64,000 bases of DNA from Flavobacterium sp. 270 (GTDB taxonomy: Bacteria; Bacteroidota; Bacteroidia; Flavobacteriales; Flavobacteriaceae). The stretch covers positions 723,648 to 787,647 of the forward strand of contig NZ_SODM01000002.1 of the NCBI RefSeq assembly GCF_004368785.1, given 5' to 3'. Made by a program: the position numbers and the translations under genes. Shown in pieces: positions 45,264 through 53,493 of this stretch (positions are counted from its first letter, which is position 1; the number at the start of each line of letters is the position of its first letter). The notes under the pieces were generated by a model that was not told where the DNA came from, did no database searches, and was given only the letters and a program-made list of their open reading frames with translations.

Positions 45264-45368
45264 TTATCTATGGATTATTTTTTCTGAAATAAAACGCAAT
45301 ACTTTTTTAAATTTTAATTTGGTTTTTCTACGGTTTTTACTGTACAACACTTCTATTTTCTCTTTCAT
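45264..45368 (-). CDS. Possible 34-residue basic peptide
   Basis: A short frame from the ATG at 45368 to a TAA at 45264: MKEKIEVLYSKNRRKTKLKF and a further 14 residues, with 13 Lys/Arg. No family or promoter box is recognised. Its neat length in an otherwise gene-free gap is the only argument. It could be chance. Confidence 0.25.
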   Translation of the reverse strand: MKEKIEVLYSKNRRKTKLKFKKVLRFISEKIIHR

Positions 45369-45652
45369 GATTTAAAATATTAATAGTTGATAATAAAGAG
45401 TCCTGATCGACTCAAGTTAACGTCATAATATAATAGATGCAGAAAATTGAAAAAGGTTGCGTTGAAAAGAATTTATTTTGATTATTAAAGAATAAAAACC
45501 CGTCAGCACTGTAAACCAACGGATTTTTATTTACCTAAATAACCAAATTTATTCTAAAAAAACAGTGAAAAGGGCATTATGGCGAATACCAACAAATCGC
45601 ATGTCTTTTTAATAGATGAAGGTTTTTATAAATGGTTGCGTGTGAATTTTAA
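45369..45652. other. Gene-free part of the plsC-recA gap
   Basis: AT-rich, with a weak hairpin-like AAACCCGTCAGC ... AACGGATTTTT tract at about 45497-45530. No gene is called. The palindrome at 45653-45745 follows. Confidence 0.4.
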
Positions 45653-45745
45653 TTTTTTTTGAACCATATAAGTTATTTAAGTTTGAATCGATCATTTTGT
45701 ACAATCTCTAAAATAAGCTTAAATAACTTATATGGTTCAAAAAAA
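45653..45745. repeat. Palindromic repeat with ACCATATAAGTTATTTAAG arms
   Basis: Left arm 45653-45681 and right arm 45718-45745 pair over about 27 bases with a 36-base loop. The core GAACCATATAAGTTATTTAAG occurs in mirror form on both sides. Non-coding and probably an interspersed element. Confidence 0.8.
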
Positions 45746-45749
45746 GCCA

Positions 45750-45777
45750 AAAAAAAACCTGCAATTTGCAGGTTTTT
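45750..45777 (-). terminator. Terminator of recA
   Basis: A perfect palindrome (AAACCTGCAA/TTTGCAGGTTT) ends about 10 bases after the recA stop on the minus strand, followed by T on that strand. Confidence 0.85.
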
Positions 45778-45783
45778 AATGTT

Positions 45784-46791
45784 TTATGCGTTAGCTAACT
45801 CTTTAATGTGAGCTTTAATTTTTGCTTCTAATTCGTCTGCTAGTTCAGGATTATCTTTTATTAATGCTTTTACTGCATCACGACCTTGTCCTAATTTGGT
45901 GTCGCCGTAGCTGAACCAAGATCCAGCTTTCTTAACGATCTCAAATTCAACGGCTAAATCTAAAATCTCACCCGTTTTAGAAACTCCTTCTCCGTACATA
46001 ATGTCGAATTCTGCAGTTTTAAAAGGTGGTGCAACTTTGTTCTTTACAATCTTAACTTTAGTTCTGTTTCCGATAACATTTTCTCCATCTTTAATTTGAG
46101 AAGAACGACGAATATCTAAACGTACAGAAGCGTAGAATTTTAATGCGTTACCACCCGTAGTTGTTTCAGGATTTCCGAACATAACACCAATTTTCTCTCT
46201 TAACTGGTTGATGAAGAAAACAGTACAGTTTGTTTTGCTGATTGTTCCAGTTAATTTTCTTAAAGCCTGAGACATCAAACGTGCGTGAAGACCCATTTTA
46301 GAATCTCCCATTTCACCTTCAATTTCACTTTTTGGAGTCAAAGCAGCAACCGAGTCAATAACTACGATATCAATTGCACCAGAACGGATTAAGTTTTCGG
46401 CAATCTCTAAAGCCTGCTCACCATTATCTGGTTGAGAAATGATTAAGTTTTCGATATCTACGCCTAATTTTTCAGCATAGTTTCTATCAAAAGCATGTTC
46501 CGCATCAATAAAAGCAGCAATTCCGCCAGCTTTTTGAGCTTCTGCAATCGCGTGAAGCGTTAATGTAGTCTTTCCAGAAGATTCTGGACCGTAAATTTCG
46601 ATAATTCTTCCTTTTGGATATCCATTTACCCCAAGAGCTAAATCGACCCCTAGAGAACCAGAAGAAATAGTTTCTACTTCTACAATGGCTTTATCTCCCA
46701 TTTTCATTACGGTTCCTTTTCCGTAAGTTTTATCTAATTTATCAAGCGTAAGTTGTAGCGCTTTTAATTTTGCATCTTTTTCTGAACTCAT
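45784..46791 (-). CDS. recA: Recombinase RecA
   Basis: 335 residues from the ATG at 46791 ([20 protein letters not shown]), the length usual for this phylum; upstream ATGs at 46821 and 46860 would add only a Lys/Glu repeat and are not preferred. Walker A is GPESSGKTT at about 68-76, then the Walker B region [14 protein letters not shown] and the DNA-loop segment [43 protein letters not shown] is typical. It pairs homologous DNA and activates the SOS response. No LexA-box can be assigned with confidence. Single gene with its own terminator. Confidence 0.97.
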   Translation of the reverse strand: MSSEKDAKLKALQLTLDKLDKTYGKGTVMKMGDKAIVEVETISSGSLGVDLALGVNGYPKGRIIEIYGPESSGKTTLTLHAIAEAQKAGGIAAFIDAEHAFDRNYAEKLGVDIENLIISQPDNGEQALEIAENLIRSGAIDIVVIDSVAALTPKSEIEGEMGDSKMGLHARLMSQALRKLTGTISKTNCTVFFINQLREKIGVMFGNPETTTGGNALKFYASVRLDIRRSSQIKDGENVIGNRTKVKIVKNKVAPPFKTAEFDIMYGEGVSKTGEILDLAVEFEIVKKAGSWFSYGDTKLGQGRDAVKALIKDNPELADELEAKIKAHIKELANA

Positions 46792-46974
46792 CTTTTCTTT
46801 CTCTTTTTCTTTTTCTTTCATGTAAAATTTTATAATTTTTTCAGTCTCAAAACAAACCAAAAAATTTAAATAACTTCTTGATTTAGATTTGTATCAGGCT
46901 TGTAACATGGCAAAAATACTTCTTTTTTTTGAAGTTTGGTTCTCTCCAATTGTTCCAAATTGTCACAAAATGTA

Positions 46975-47484
46975 CTACAAAAACAAAGCCTTTAATTCTG
47001 TAGCGTCAGAAGGTTTAATTTTTCCCGCAAGCAGTAAACTCAACTGTTTGCGACGCAAAGCAGCATCAAAACGTTGAATTTCTAATTCTGTTTCTGGTAC
47101 AATTGAAGGTACTTCTACAGGTCTTCCGGTATCATCAACGGCAACAAAAGTATAGATTGCTTCATTTGCTTTTGTTCTGTTTCCAGATTCGCGGTCTTCT
47201 ACCCAGACATCTATAAAAACTTCCATTGAACTTTTAAAAGATCTTGAGACTTTTGCTTCGACAGTAACAACGCTTCCCAGCGAAATAGCTCTGTTAAAAG
47301 CAACATGATTTACAGATGCCGTAACTACAATTCGGCGAGAATGTCTGCGCGCAGCAATACTTGCTGCACGATCCATACGGGCCAATAATTCGCCGCCAAA
47401 TAGATTGTTTAAAGGATTTGTTTCGCTCGGTAAAACCAAATCGGTTAATATTGTTAAGGATTCTGAAGGATGTTTTGGATTCAT
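46975..47484 (-). CDS. Acyl-CoA thioesterase (hotdog fold)
   Basis: 169 residues. The pattern NPLNNLFGGELLARMDRAASIAARRHSRR, with the buried-helix Gly-Gly and an Arg/Asp pair, is that of the YciA/acyl-CoA thioesterase hotdog family. The later SLGSVVTVEAKVSRSFKSSMEVFIDV strand matches too. It hydrolyses acyl-CoA esters, probably short to medium chain; physiological substrate unknown. Monocistronic on the minus strand. Confidence 0.9.
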   Translation of the reverse strand: MNPKHPSESLTILTDLVLPSETNPLNNLFGGELLARMDRAASIAARRHSRRIVVTASVNHVAFNRAISLGSVVTVEAKVSRSFKSSMEVFIDVWVEDRESGNRTKANEAIYTFVAVDDTGRPVEVPSIVPETELEIQRFDAALRRKQLSLLLAGKIKPSDATELKALFL

Positions 47485-47507
47485 TTTTTTGAATAATAAT
47501 TTTTATT

Positions 47508-47580
47508 TTCTGTCACAGATTTTACAGACTAACACAGATTTTCTAATCCTTTAATCTATAAAATCCGAGGCATTTTTTGA
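47508..47580. repeat. CACAGATT word repeat between thioesterase and DoxX genes
   Basis: The words TCACAGATTTTACAGACTA and AACACAGATTTT occur in tandem in a gap of about 110 bases. It is similar in style to other spacer repeats of Flavobacteria. Confidence 0.5.
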
Positions 47581-47593
47581 TAATTGAGGTTGA

Positions 47594-47977
47594 TTAATTC
47601 AACCAATAAACTGCCATTACAGCAGGAATAAAATAAATAACAATGGTTCTCGCACCATCATAATCTTTGGCTAATCTTTGTCCGAAAAGCATCATTAACA
47701 GACAAATACACGAAAATATCGCGCCATAAAAACCAAATTCACGCCCATTGTTTGTAACTAATTGAATAGCGCCAACAACGCATAAAATTCCAGAAATTAA
47801 TTCTAAAATTAATAAATGAAGCAAAGCAAGGGGCACTTGGTTTTTTAGTTTCGTTTTAGAGAAATGTTCTTTAAGCCAGGTAACATTATCATTCCAATAA
47901 AAAATTTTCTCGTAACCTGATTGTAAAAACGTTAGAGCTAAAAAAGCTAATAATAAAATAGAGGCAACATTATTCAT
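47594..47977 (-). CDS. DoxX-like membrane protein
   Basis: 127 residues with four membrane segments (about 2-20, 48-68, 78-98, 106-125). The first has LALTFLQSGYEKIFYW, the DoxX-type SG-x-x-K motif, and later GAIFSCICLLMMLFGQRLA and a short acidic loop. DoxX-family proteins are quinone-linked or stress membrane proteins; the role here is unknown. It starts 7 bases after holB ends, so the two may be co-transcribed. Confidence 0.8.
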   Translation of the reverse strand: MNNVASILLLAFLALTFLQSGYEKIFYWNDNVTWLKEHFSKTKLKNQVPLALLHLLILELISGILCVVGAIQLVTNNGREFGFYGAIFSCICLLMMLFGQRLAKDYDGARTIVIYFIPAVMAVYWLN

Positions 47978-47984
47978 CTGAAAA

Positions 47985-49133
47985 TTATTTTTTATGAATT
48001 AAACGCGTAAGTTTTATAGACAAATCAGTCAAAATTATTTTTGCATTTCCGTTTCTTTCAATGTGATACATAGCATCCGAAAGTTCTTTAAAAATGTCAT
48101 GAATATTATTTCCATTTACAAAAGGCGCAAAATTTTCCAATTTAAACTTATCCGCTTTTGGTTCGATATAAACTAAACTCGGTGCTTGATAATTTAATAA
48201 AAGCGCTTGTCTGAACATTTCGATACAGAATTGAATAAATTTTTTCTGGCTTTCGCGGCCAAGACCAGCAATTTCTTCGCTCCAGGAAATAAGATCCTGA
48301 ATCGCTGCCGCATTTCCTTTCGCCCTAAAAGCTGCTCTAACCCAATTGACAAACCATTGCTCAAAAGGATATTCAGAATCATCTTCTTTTAATAAAGAAA
48401 GCGCTTTATTAAAATTTCCCTGCGCCTGATGTGCAATTTTTTTGGCAAAATTGTGATCGATATTTTCACGTGAAACCAACGCTTCTGCAATTACCTTTTC
48501 AGGAAGTCCATTAAAGTGAATAACCTGACAACGAGAACGTATGGTTTGTATAATGTCTTCTTCGTTTTCAGAAATCAGAATAAAAATGGTTTTATCTGAA
48601 GGTTCTTCCAGCAGTTTTAATAATTTATTTGAAGCCGCGATATTCATTTTATCGGCCATCCAGATAATCATAATTTTATAACCGCCTTCGTAAGATTTTA
48701 GCGCAAGCGATTTTAAAACTTCCTGAGCATCTTCGACCCTGATTTCCCCCTGTTTATTTTGAACGCCGAGAACTTTATACCAGTCAAACAATCCGCCGTA
48801 AGGCATTTCCTGAATAAATGTTCGCCAATCCTGAATAAAATCTAAACTCTTCGGCTTAGTTTTTACGTCTTCGGTTGTTACAGTTGGATAAATAAAATGC
48901 AGATCGGGATGTGAAATGTTTTCGAACTTAAGATTGCAGGAATCGTTTCCGTTTGAGTTTTCGCTGCCAGTATTACTGCATAATATATATTGTGCGTAAG
49001 CAATAGCTGTTGATAATGTGCCGCTTCCCTCTGGCCCAATAAATAATTGTGCATGGGGAATTCTTCCAGAAGCTGCACTTTTGATCAAGTGGCTTTTGAT
49101 GTAATCTTGACCTAAAATTTGAGAAAATTGCAT
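47985..49133 (-). CDS. holB: DNA polymerase III subunit delta' (HolB)
   Basis: 382 residues, the usual length of delta'. The N-terminus FSQILGQDYIKSHLI is followed by LFIGPEGSGTLSTAIAYAQ, a P-loop-like stretch lacking the Lys-Thr of real ATPases. RVEDAQEVLKSLALKSYEGGYKIMIIWMADKMNIAASNKLLKLLEEPSDKT is the AAA+ core. The clamp-loader C-terminal collar follows (about 250-382). It is part of the clamp-loading complex. A TAnnTTTG box ends 5 bases before the ATG. Confidence 0.93.
   Translation of the reverse strand: MQFSQILGQDYIKSHLIKSAASGRIPHAQLFIGPEGSGTLSTAIAYAQYILCSNTGSENSNGNDSCNLKFENISHPDLHFIYPTVTTEDVKTKPKSLDFIQDWRTFIQEMPYGGLFDWYKVLGVQNKQGEIRVEDAQEVLKSLALKSYEGGYKIMIIWMADKMNIAASNKLLKLLEEPSDKTIFILISENEEDIIQTIRSRCQVIHFNGLPEKVIAEALVSRENIDHNFAKKIAHQAQGNFNKALSLLKEDDSEYPFEQWFVNWVRAAFRAKGNAAAIQDLISWSEEIAGLGRESQKKFIQFCIEMFRQALLLNYQAPSLVYIEPKADKFKLENFAPFVNGNNIHDIFKELSDAMYHIERNGNAKIILTDLSIKLTRLIHKK
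48462..48477. promoter_or_regulatory. Weak parS-like sequence inside holB
   Basis: TTTTCACGTGAAACC shares 13 core bases with the parS consensus but the ends differ. It lies inside coding sequence and may be a chance match. Confidence 0.25.
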
Positions 49134-49137
49134 GAAG

Positions 49138-49145
49138 CAAAGATA
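49138..49145 (-). promoter_or_regulatory. Promoter -7 box abutting the holB start codon
   Basis: On the minus strand TATCTTTG, a perfect TAnnTTTG match; the last G is 5 bases before the A of the ATG. Confidence 0.5.
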
Positions 49146-49504
49146 TAAGAAAATGATGTAGTCAAAAATTTTCGATAGAAACTTTATTCAGCACTTTTTA
49201 TTTTAGAATTAAAAATGTTTTTAACGGATTTATTTTTGATTTTTTGGATCAACTTTTGTTAATAACGAGTTCAAAGTGAGTAGATATCAGCTGTTTTTTG
49301 TTAATATTTTTTTTCAAAAATCGTTAAACGTAAGTTTTTTTTGGTTATTAATAATAGAGATTTGATTTTTTTTATGGCGAATATCTTACGGATTACGTTT
49401 TAATATTTTTAACAAAAAGCCCGTTAAAACGCACATTTTCTCGACATAGCGCTGATTTTTAAGATTTTTTTAAGATTTTTTTTTGAAAAAAAAAACCGTT
49501 ACAG
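49146..49504. other. Gene-free gap upstream of the gliding locus
   Basis: About 360 AT-rich bases. A short inverted pair GTTTTAA ... GTTAAAAC occurs near 49399-49430 and A/T runs near 49471-49495. No gene or defined repeat is visible. Confidence 0.4.
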
Positions 49505-49534
49505 TTGTAAATTAAGTTAATTTATATATTTTTG
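49505..49534 (+). promoter_or_regulatory. Promoter at the start of the gliding locus
   Basis: TTG at 49505-49507 and TATTTTTG at 49527-49534, 19 bases apart, match both Bacteroidetes promoter elements. The ATG at 49567 is 32 bases further on. It may drive only the first small gene or a longer unit. Confidence 0.65.
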
Positions 49535-49566
49535 TTTCTATCAACAACCAATTATAAATAGAATCT

Positions 49567-50019
49567 ATGAAAGGGAAAATTATCTTATTTAGTGCAATTT
49601 TTATCCTAACTGCATCTGCAGCTTCTGCTCAAGCAAAAAATGCTCCAAGAAGTATTATTAGTACAACTGCTCTTATTCGTAAGTACCATGATCAGAAAGA
49701 ATTGAGTGGTATGCAAAAAGGAGAACTTTTGGAATTATACATTGAGCGTATTAAAGTTTTAGTAAAAACTCTCCCTTACATCGCTTTGGTTACAAAACCA
49801 GGTGTTACTATGGCAGACTTAGGTATTCCAGACGACAGTGAGCACAAAAAAGTATTAGATGCTCAAGCAACTGGTACAGCAACATTCTTGGATACTACAG
49901 TAGACTTCCAAAGAAAAATGATGCCTTACTCAGATAAAGGAAACTTAATCGCTGCAATTTTATTTTACGAAAGCACATTGAAATCTTTACATGAGTTCAA
50001 CGAATTGAATGAAATGTAA
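49567..50019 (+). CDS. Exported protein of unknown function, gliding locus
   Basis: 150 residues with a signal peptide (MKGKIILFSAIFILTASAASAQA). The mature part is mostly helical (TALIRKYHDQKELSGMQKGELLELYIERIKVL, then LHEFNELNEM at the end) and has a short DDSEHKK loop; no named domain or Cys. It starts the plus-strand run that reaches sprC, sprD and sprB, but a gap of about 200 bases separates it from the next gene. A role in gliding is inferred only from position. Confidence 0.75.
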   Translation: MKGKIILFSAIFILTASAASAQAKNAPRSIISTTALIRKYHDQKELSGMQKGELLELYIERIKVLVKTLPYIALVTKPGVTMADLGIPDDSEHKKVLDAQATGTATFLDTTVDFQRKMMPYSDKGNLIAAILFYESTLKSLHEFNELNEM

Positions 50020-50221
50020 TTAAAACAATATTTTTAAAACCTTTTTCAAAGTGTTTACGTAGATGCATTAAATCTCAAACAAGATTTTGAAGAAGTTATA
50101 AAATAATAACTCGTTCTCGATGTCTTCTGTTTTATTTCAGAAAACTCGAGATGAGTTTTTATAATATTACGCATACGCATATCCCAAATTTATTATTAAC
50201 CCCCAAATACCGCCCTTTATC

Positions 50222-51511
50222 ATGAAAAAAATTACTCAAATTATCTGCGTTCTTTTGACAGTTACGAGTATGAGTGCTCAGCAAGAAAAAGGAATTATGG
50301 GCTACAACAATTGGTTGAATAACTGGACCGAATTTAAGCCTAACAAAGTTGATTATGGAGAAGCAAACCAAATTTTAGCAGGAAATATTTCTGTTAATAC
50401 TAAATTGCTGAAAAAGAATATCTATGTTTTGCAGGGTAACGTTTATGTTACCAATAATGCTGTTTTAACGATCGAACCTGGAACGTTAATTATCGGTGAT
50501 TTTGAAACAAAAGGAACATTGGTAGTTACTAAAGGTGCACAACTTGTTGCAGACGGTTTAGAAACAGATCCAATTGTATTTACTTCTAATCGTAGCCAGA
50601 AAAAAGCTGGTGACTGGGGTGGACTTGTAATTCTTGGTGATGCTCCAATTAATAAATTTGGAAATGTTGGTTCTTACAACCTAGATCTTGATCCTACTCT
50701 TACTACTTATGGTGGTGATAAAGTTGACGGAAATTCAGGAATCTTAAGATTTGTTAGAATCGAATTTGCAGGTAAAAAAGTTAAAGGTGTTGATACTTTT
50801 AACGGTTTAACTATTGCAGGTGTTGGAAACAAAACAATTCTTGACAACGTTATGGTAAGCTACTCTGGTGGTGATTCATTTGCTTTCTACGGAGGTGATA
50901 TAAACGCTACTAAATTAGTTTCTTATAAATCAATAAATGATGACTTCAAATTTACACAAGGTGTACAATGTCGTTTATTCAACTCATTAGCAATTAGATC
51001 TTCTTACTTATCTAGTAATAAAGATGGATCTCGTTGTTTAGAAGTTAAATCTTTCGAAAAGAAAAGCGAAACAGATTTTACTAAAAAACAAACTCTTGTA
51101 GCAGCTACAAATATTACTATGCTTAACGATAGCGAAAACATCAAAGCTGATATTCAGGCAGGTTTGGTAAAAGAAGCTGTTTATGTAGCAGAAGCTGCTT
51201 CGCTTGAAATGAAACGTAGTGTGATCTCTGGATTTAACCCTGCAGTTTTATTAGACAGCAAAACAGAAATCAATGATGCCAATCTTAAAAAAATCAAATT
51301 TGAAGAAATGTACTTCAACCTATGTAACGGAAATATCTTTACAGAGTACAATTCTAACAATGAAGATTTAGAGAGCTGGTATGGAAATAGTGTATTCTTT
51401 AATGTTTACTCTCAAAGTGATAACAAAGAAACATTCATTGATATTTCTAACCCTAAAAAACCAGATTACAGACTTCAATTAGGGAAAATCACAGCTTCTA
51501 GCGGAAAATAA
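50222..51511 (+). CDS. Exported beta-helix-like protein of the gliding locus
   Basis: 429 residues with a signal peptide (MKKITQIICVLLTVTSMSAQ). Repeated short strands (VLTIEPGTLIIGDFETKGTLVV, KAGDWGGLVILGDAP, ILRFVRIEFAGKKVKG, NGLTIAGVGNKTILDNVMVSYSGGD) give a right-handed beta-helix pattern like that of Bacteroidetes surface proteins with GDWGGLVI motifs. No C-terminal T9SS sorting domain is visible, so it may be periplasmic or outer-membrane linked. It lies upstream of sprC in the order reported for F. johnsoniae as I recall it. Function unknown. Confidence 0.8.
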   Translation: MKKITQIICVLLTVTSMSAQQEKGIMGYNNWLNNWTEFKPNKVDYGEANQILAGNISVNTKLLKKNIYVLQGNVYVTNNAVLTIEPGTLIIGDFETKGTLVVTKGAQLVADGLETDPIVFTSNRSQKKAGDWGGLVILGDAPINKFGNVGSYNLDLDPTLTTYGGDKVDGNSGILRFVRIEFAGKKVKGVDTFNGLTIAGVGNKTILDNVMVSYSGGDSFAFYGGDINATKLVSYKSINDDFKFTQGVQCRLFNSLAIRSSYLSSNKDGSRCLEVKSFEKKSETDFTKKQTLVAATNITMLNDSENIKADIQAGLVKEAVYVAEAASLEMKRSVISGFNPAVLLDSKTEINDANLKKIKFEEMYFNLCNGNIFTEYNSNNEDLESWYGNSVFFNVYSQSDNKETFIDISNPKKPDYRLQLGKITASSGK

Positions 51512-51615
51512 TTAGATTAGATTTAGATTTTTATTTCAAAGGGTAAATTTTATTAATAAGTCCCCAGACACAATTAAACATCGTCTCTACCGGACCAAAT
51601 AAAGATCAAGACATA

Positions 51616-52026
51616 ATGGCTATATCTACGAGAAAGTATTTCTTATATATAATATTTTTAGTTTCGCCTATTTCATTAAGTCTATACGCACAGAATACAG
51701 CAGATAACCAAAAGGTTGCTGCTGCTTCTGATTGCGAATTGACCACAGTTTCTTTTATTCAGAGCGAAACAACAGCTGACGTAAAAATCAGCAGTGCAGA
51801 CAATAATAATCAGTTTATAGTAAGGTTGTCCAACCCCAAGGACAGCCTTGCTATTGCAGCTGAAACTACTAATAAATCTGCGGACTGCGAAGAAAATTCA
51901 TTGATTAGTGCTACCTCAATTCTTGCAAAAGATATTATTGAGAACTACAAATATGATTTTTCTGAAACATTCATCGATATCTTGTTTTTTGAACGTATAG
52001 ACTTAGCAAGAACACGTACTATATGA
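51616..52026 (+). CDS. Small exported protein overlapping sprC
   Basis: 136 residues with a signal peptide (MAISTRKYFLYIIFLVSPISLSLYAQ), then a polar Ser/Ala/Asn-rich middle with two Cys (DCELTTVSF and ADCEENSLIS) and an acidic end (SETFIDILFFERIDLARTRTI). The family is not recognised. Its stop overlaps the sprC start codon by 4 bases (ATGA), so translation of the two is likely coupled, which links it to the sprC-sprD-sprB unit. Confidence 0.75.
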   Translation: MAISTRKYFLYIIFLVSPISLSLYAQNTADNQKVAAASDCELTTVSFIQSETTADVKISSADNNNQFIVRLSNPKDSLAIAAETTNKSADCEENSLISATSILAKDIIENYKYDFSETFIDILFFERIDLARTRTI

Positions 52027-53492
52027 TTCGAAAAACTACTTTATCAGTTTACCGTTTTATTCTTTTTTTTAGTATAATATTCTTTACTAAAACAAATTTC
52101 TATGGCCAGACGCAAACCATTGTTCCACAACCTTTAGAAGGTTTAGACAAACTTTGTGCCGGCCCTTCTTTCAATGAATATTTTGCTACATTTACTTATG
52201 TTGGTTTTCCTGATGGCACTACATTTGAAGTTGAACTTTCTGATAAATTAGGAAGTTTTACTACACCAACTCCAACACAAAAACTTGGAGTTGTAAACAA
52301 TTCAACAACGCAGCAAACCATTAGATTTTCAGTTCCAACATCATTAGCAGGGTCAGATATTTATAGTTTAAGAATAAAAAGTTCAACGGGTTCTGTAAGT
52401 ACAAGATTTAAAAATTCATCAGATAACACATCATTTGCAGCTTATTACAAAAGCTATGAATCTTCATTTACAATTTTCAAAAAAAACACAACAGCAATAA
52501 TTTGCTCTGGAGGTTCAGTATCACTTACAGTTGATAATGACACTCCAACAGTTGTTGGATCATCGCCAGAAACATATCCAAATATTAAATACAGATGGTA
52601 TAAAGATGATGTTCTTATTGCGGGACAAAGTTCTAAAACGTTAGCCGCAAATGCACCTGGAACATATTATAGTCAGGTTGATTATGGATTGTGTTCAGAA
52701 CCTAATATTACTTCAAATCGAGTTGTTATTACTTCTTCAAGCTCTGGTTCTGCTGTTACAGTAAATTCTAGTTTAGGAAACCCTTTTTGTTCTACCGGAA
52801 CAGGAACAATATTAACATCTACCGCTGGAAACAGTTACGTTTGGAAAAAAAATGGAACAGTTATAAATGGTGCAACTACTCGTAGTATCAATGCAAATGA
52901 ATCTGGGATTTACACTGTAGATGTTGACTTTGGAGGTTGCGTTGCTACAGGAACAATTGATTTAAAAAGCAATGGATTTGCTGCATCTATAAACGTAGAT
53001 GTAGATAATGATAACAAAATTGCAGAAGGTGAAAGCTTAAACGTAGCTATAACAACAGATGCTACAACTCCGGTTTTTGAATGGTATTTAAACAATTCCA
53101 TTATTTCTGGAGCAAATACAGCTACATTAAATATAGAGAAAAGAGGTACTTATAAGGTTATAATTTCTCAAAATACGGGTTGTTTAGCTTCGAAAGAATT
53201 CACATTTAGAGTTTCTTTAGAAGGAGAATCTGTAGTTACAAAAATAGCCAACATAATAAGTTTAAGCAGCAATCTTTACAATGTATGGGATATTCCGAGC
53301 GAATATAAAAACCCAGAAACTCAAGTAATCATATTAAGTTCAAACGGAGATATGGTTGTTGATACAGTAAATTATCAAGGCGACTGGCCAGTGCCAGGAT
53401 CGCTCGATTTTAAAAATATAAATCCAGTATATTACTATGTCATTAAATCCGGCACAGGTGAAAAAAAAGGATCAATAACTGTTATAAAATAA
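52023..53492 (+). CDS. sprC: SprC-like gliding motility protein with T9SS type B-like end
   Basis: 489 residues. After a signal peptide (ends YGQ) come Ig/PKD-like modules with Trp-Tyr strands (KYRWYKDDVLIAGQSSKTL, NSYVWKKNGTVINGATTRSI, VFEWYLNNSIISGANTATL), each followed by GTY. The C-terminal 85 residues (NIISLSSNLYNVWDIPSEY to the KGSITVIK end) resemble the gliding-motility-associated (CHU_C/type B) sorting domain. So the protein should be exported by T9SS. Identity as SprC rests on position before a PorP/SprF-like barrel gene and a SprB-like giant gene, an order known for F. johnsoniae. Confidence 0.75.
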   Translation: MIRKTTLSVYRFILFFSIIFFTKTNFYGQTQTIVPQPLEGLDKLCAGPSFNEYFATFTYVGFPDGTTFEVELSDKLGSFTTPTPTQKLGVVNNSTTQQTIRFSVPTSLAGSDIYSLRIKSSTGSVSTRFKNSSDNTSFAAYYKSYESSFTIFKKNTTAIICSGGSVSLTVDNDTPTVVGSSPETYPNIKYRWYKDDVLIAGQSSKTLAANAPGTYYSQVDYGLCSEPNITSNRVVITSSSSGSAVTVNSSLGNPFCSTGTGTILTSTAGNSYVWKKNGTVINGATTRSINANESGIYTVDVDFGGCVATGTIDLKSNGFAASINVDVDNDNKIAEGESLNVAITTDATTPVFEWYLNNSIISGANTATLNIEKRGTYKVIISQNTGCLASKEFTFRVSLEGESVVTKIANIISLSSNLYNVWDIPSEYKNPETQVIILSSNGDMVVDTVNYQGDWPVPGSLDFKNINPVYYYVIKSGTGEKKGSITVIK

Positions 53493-53493
53493 T

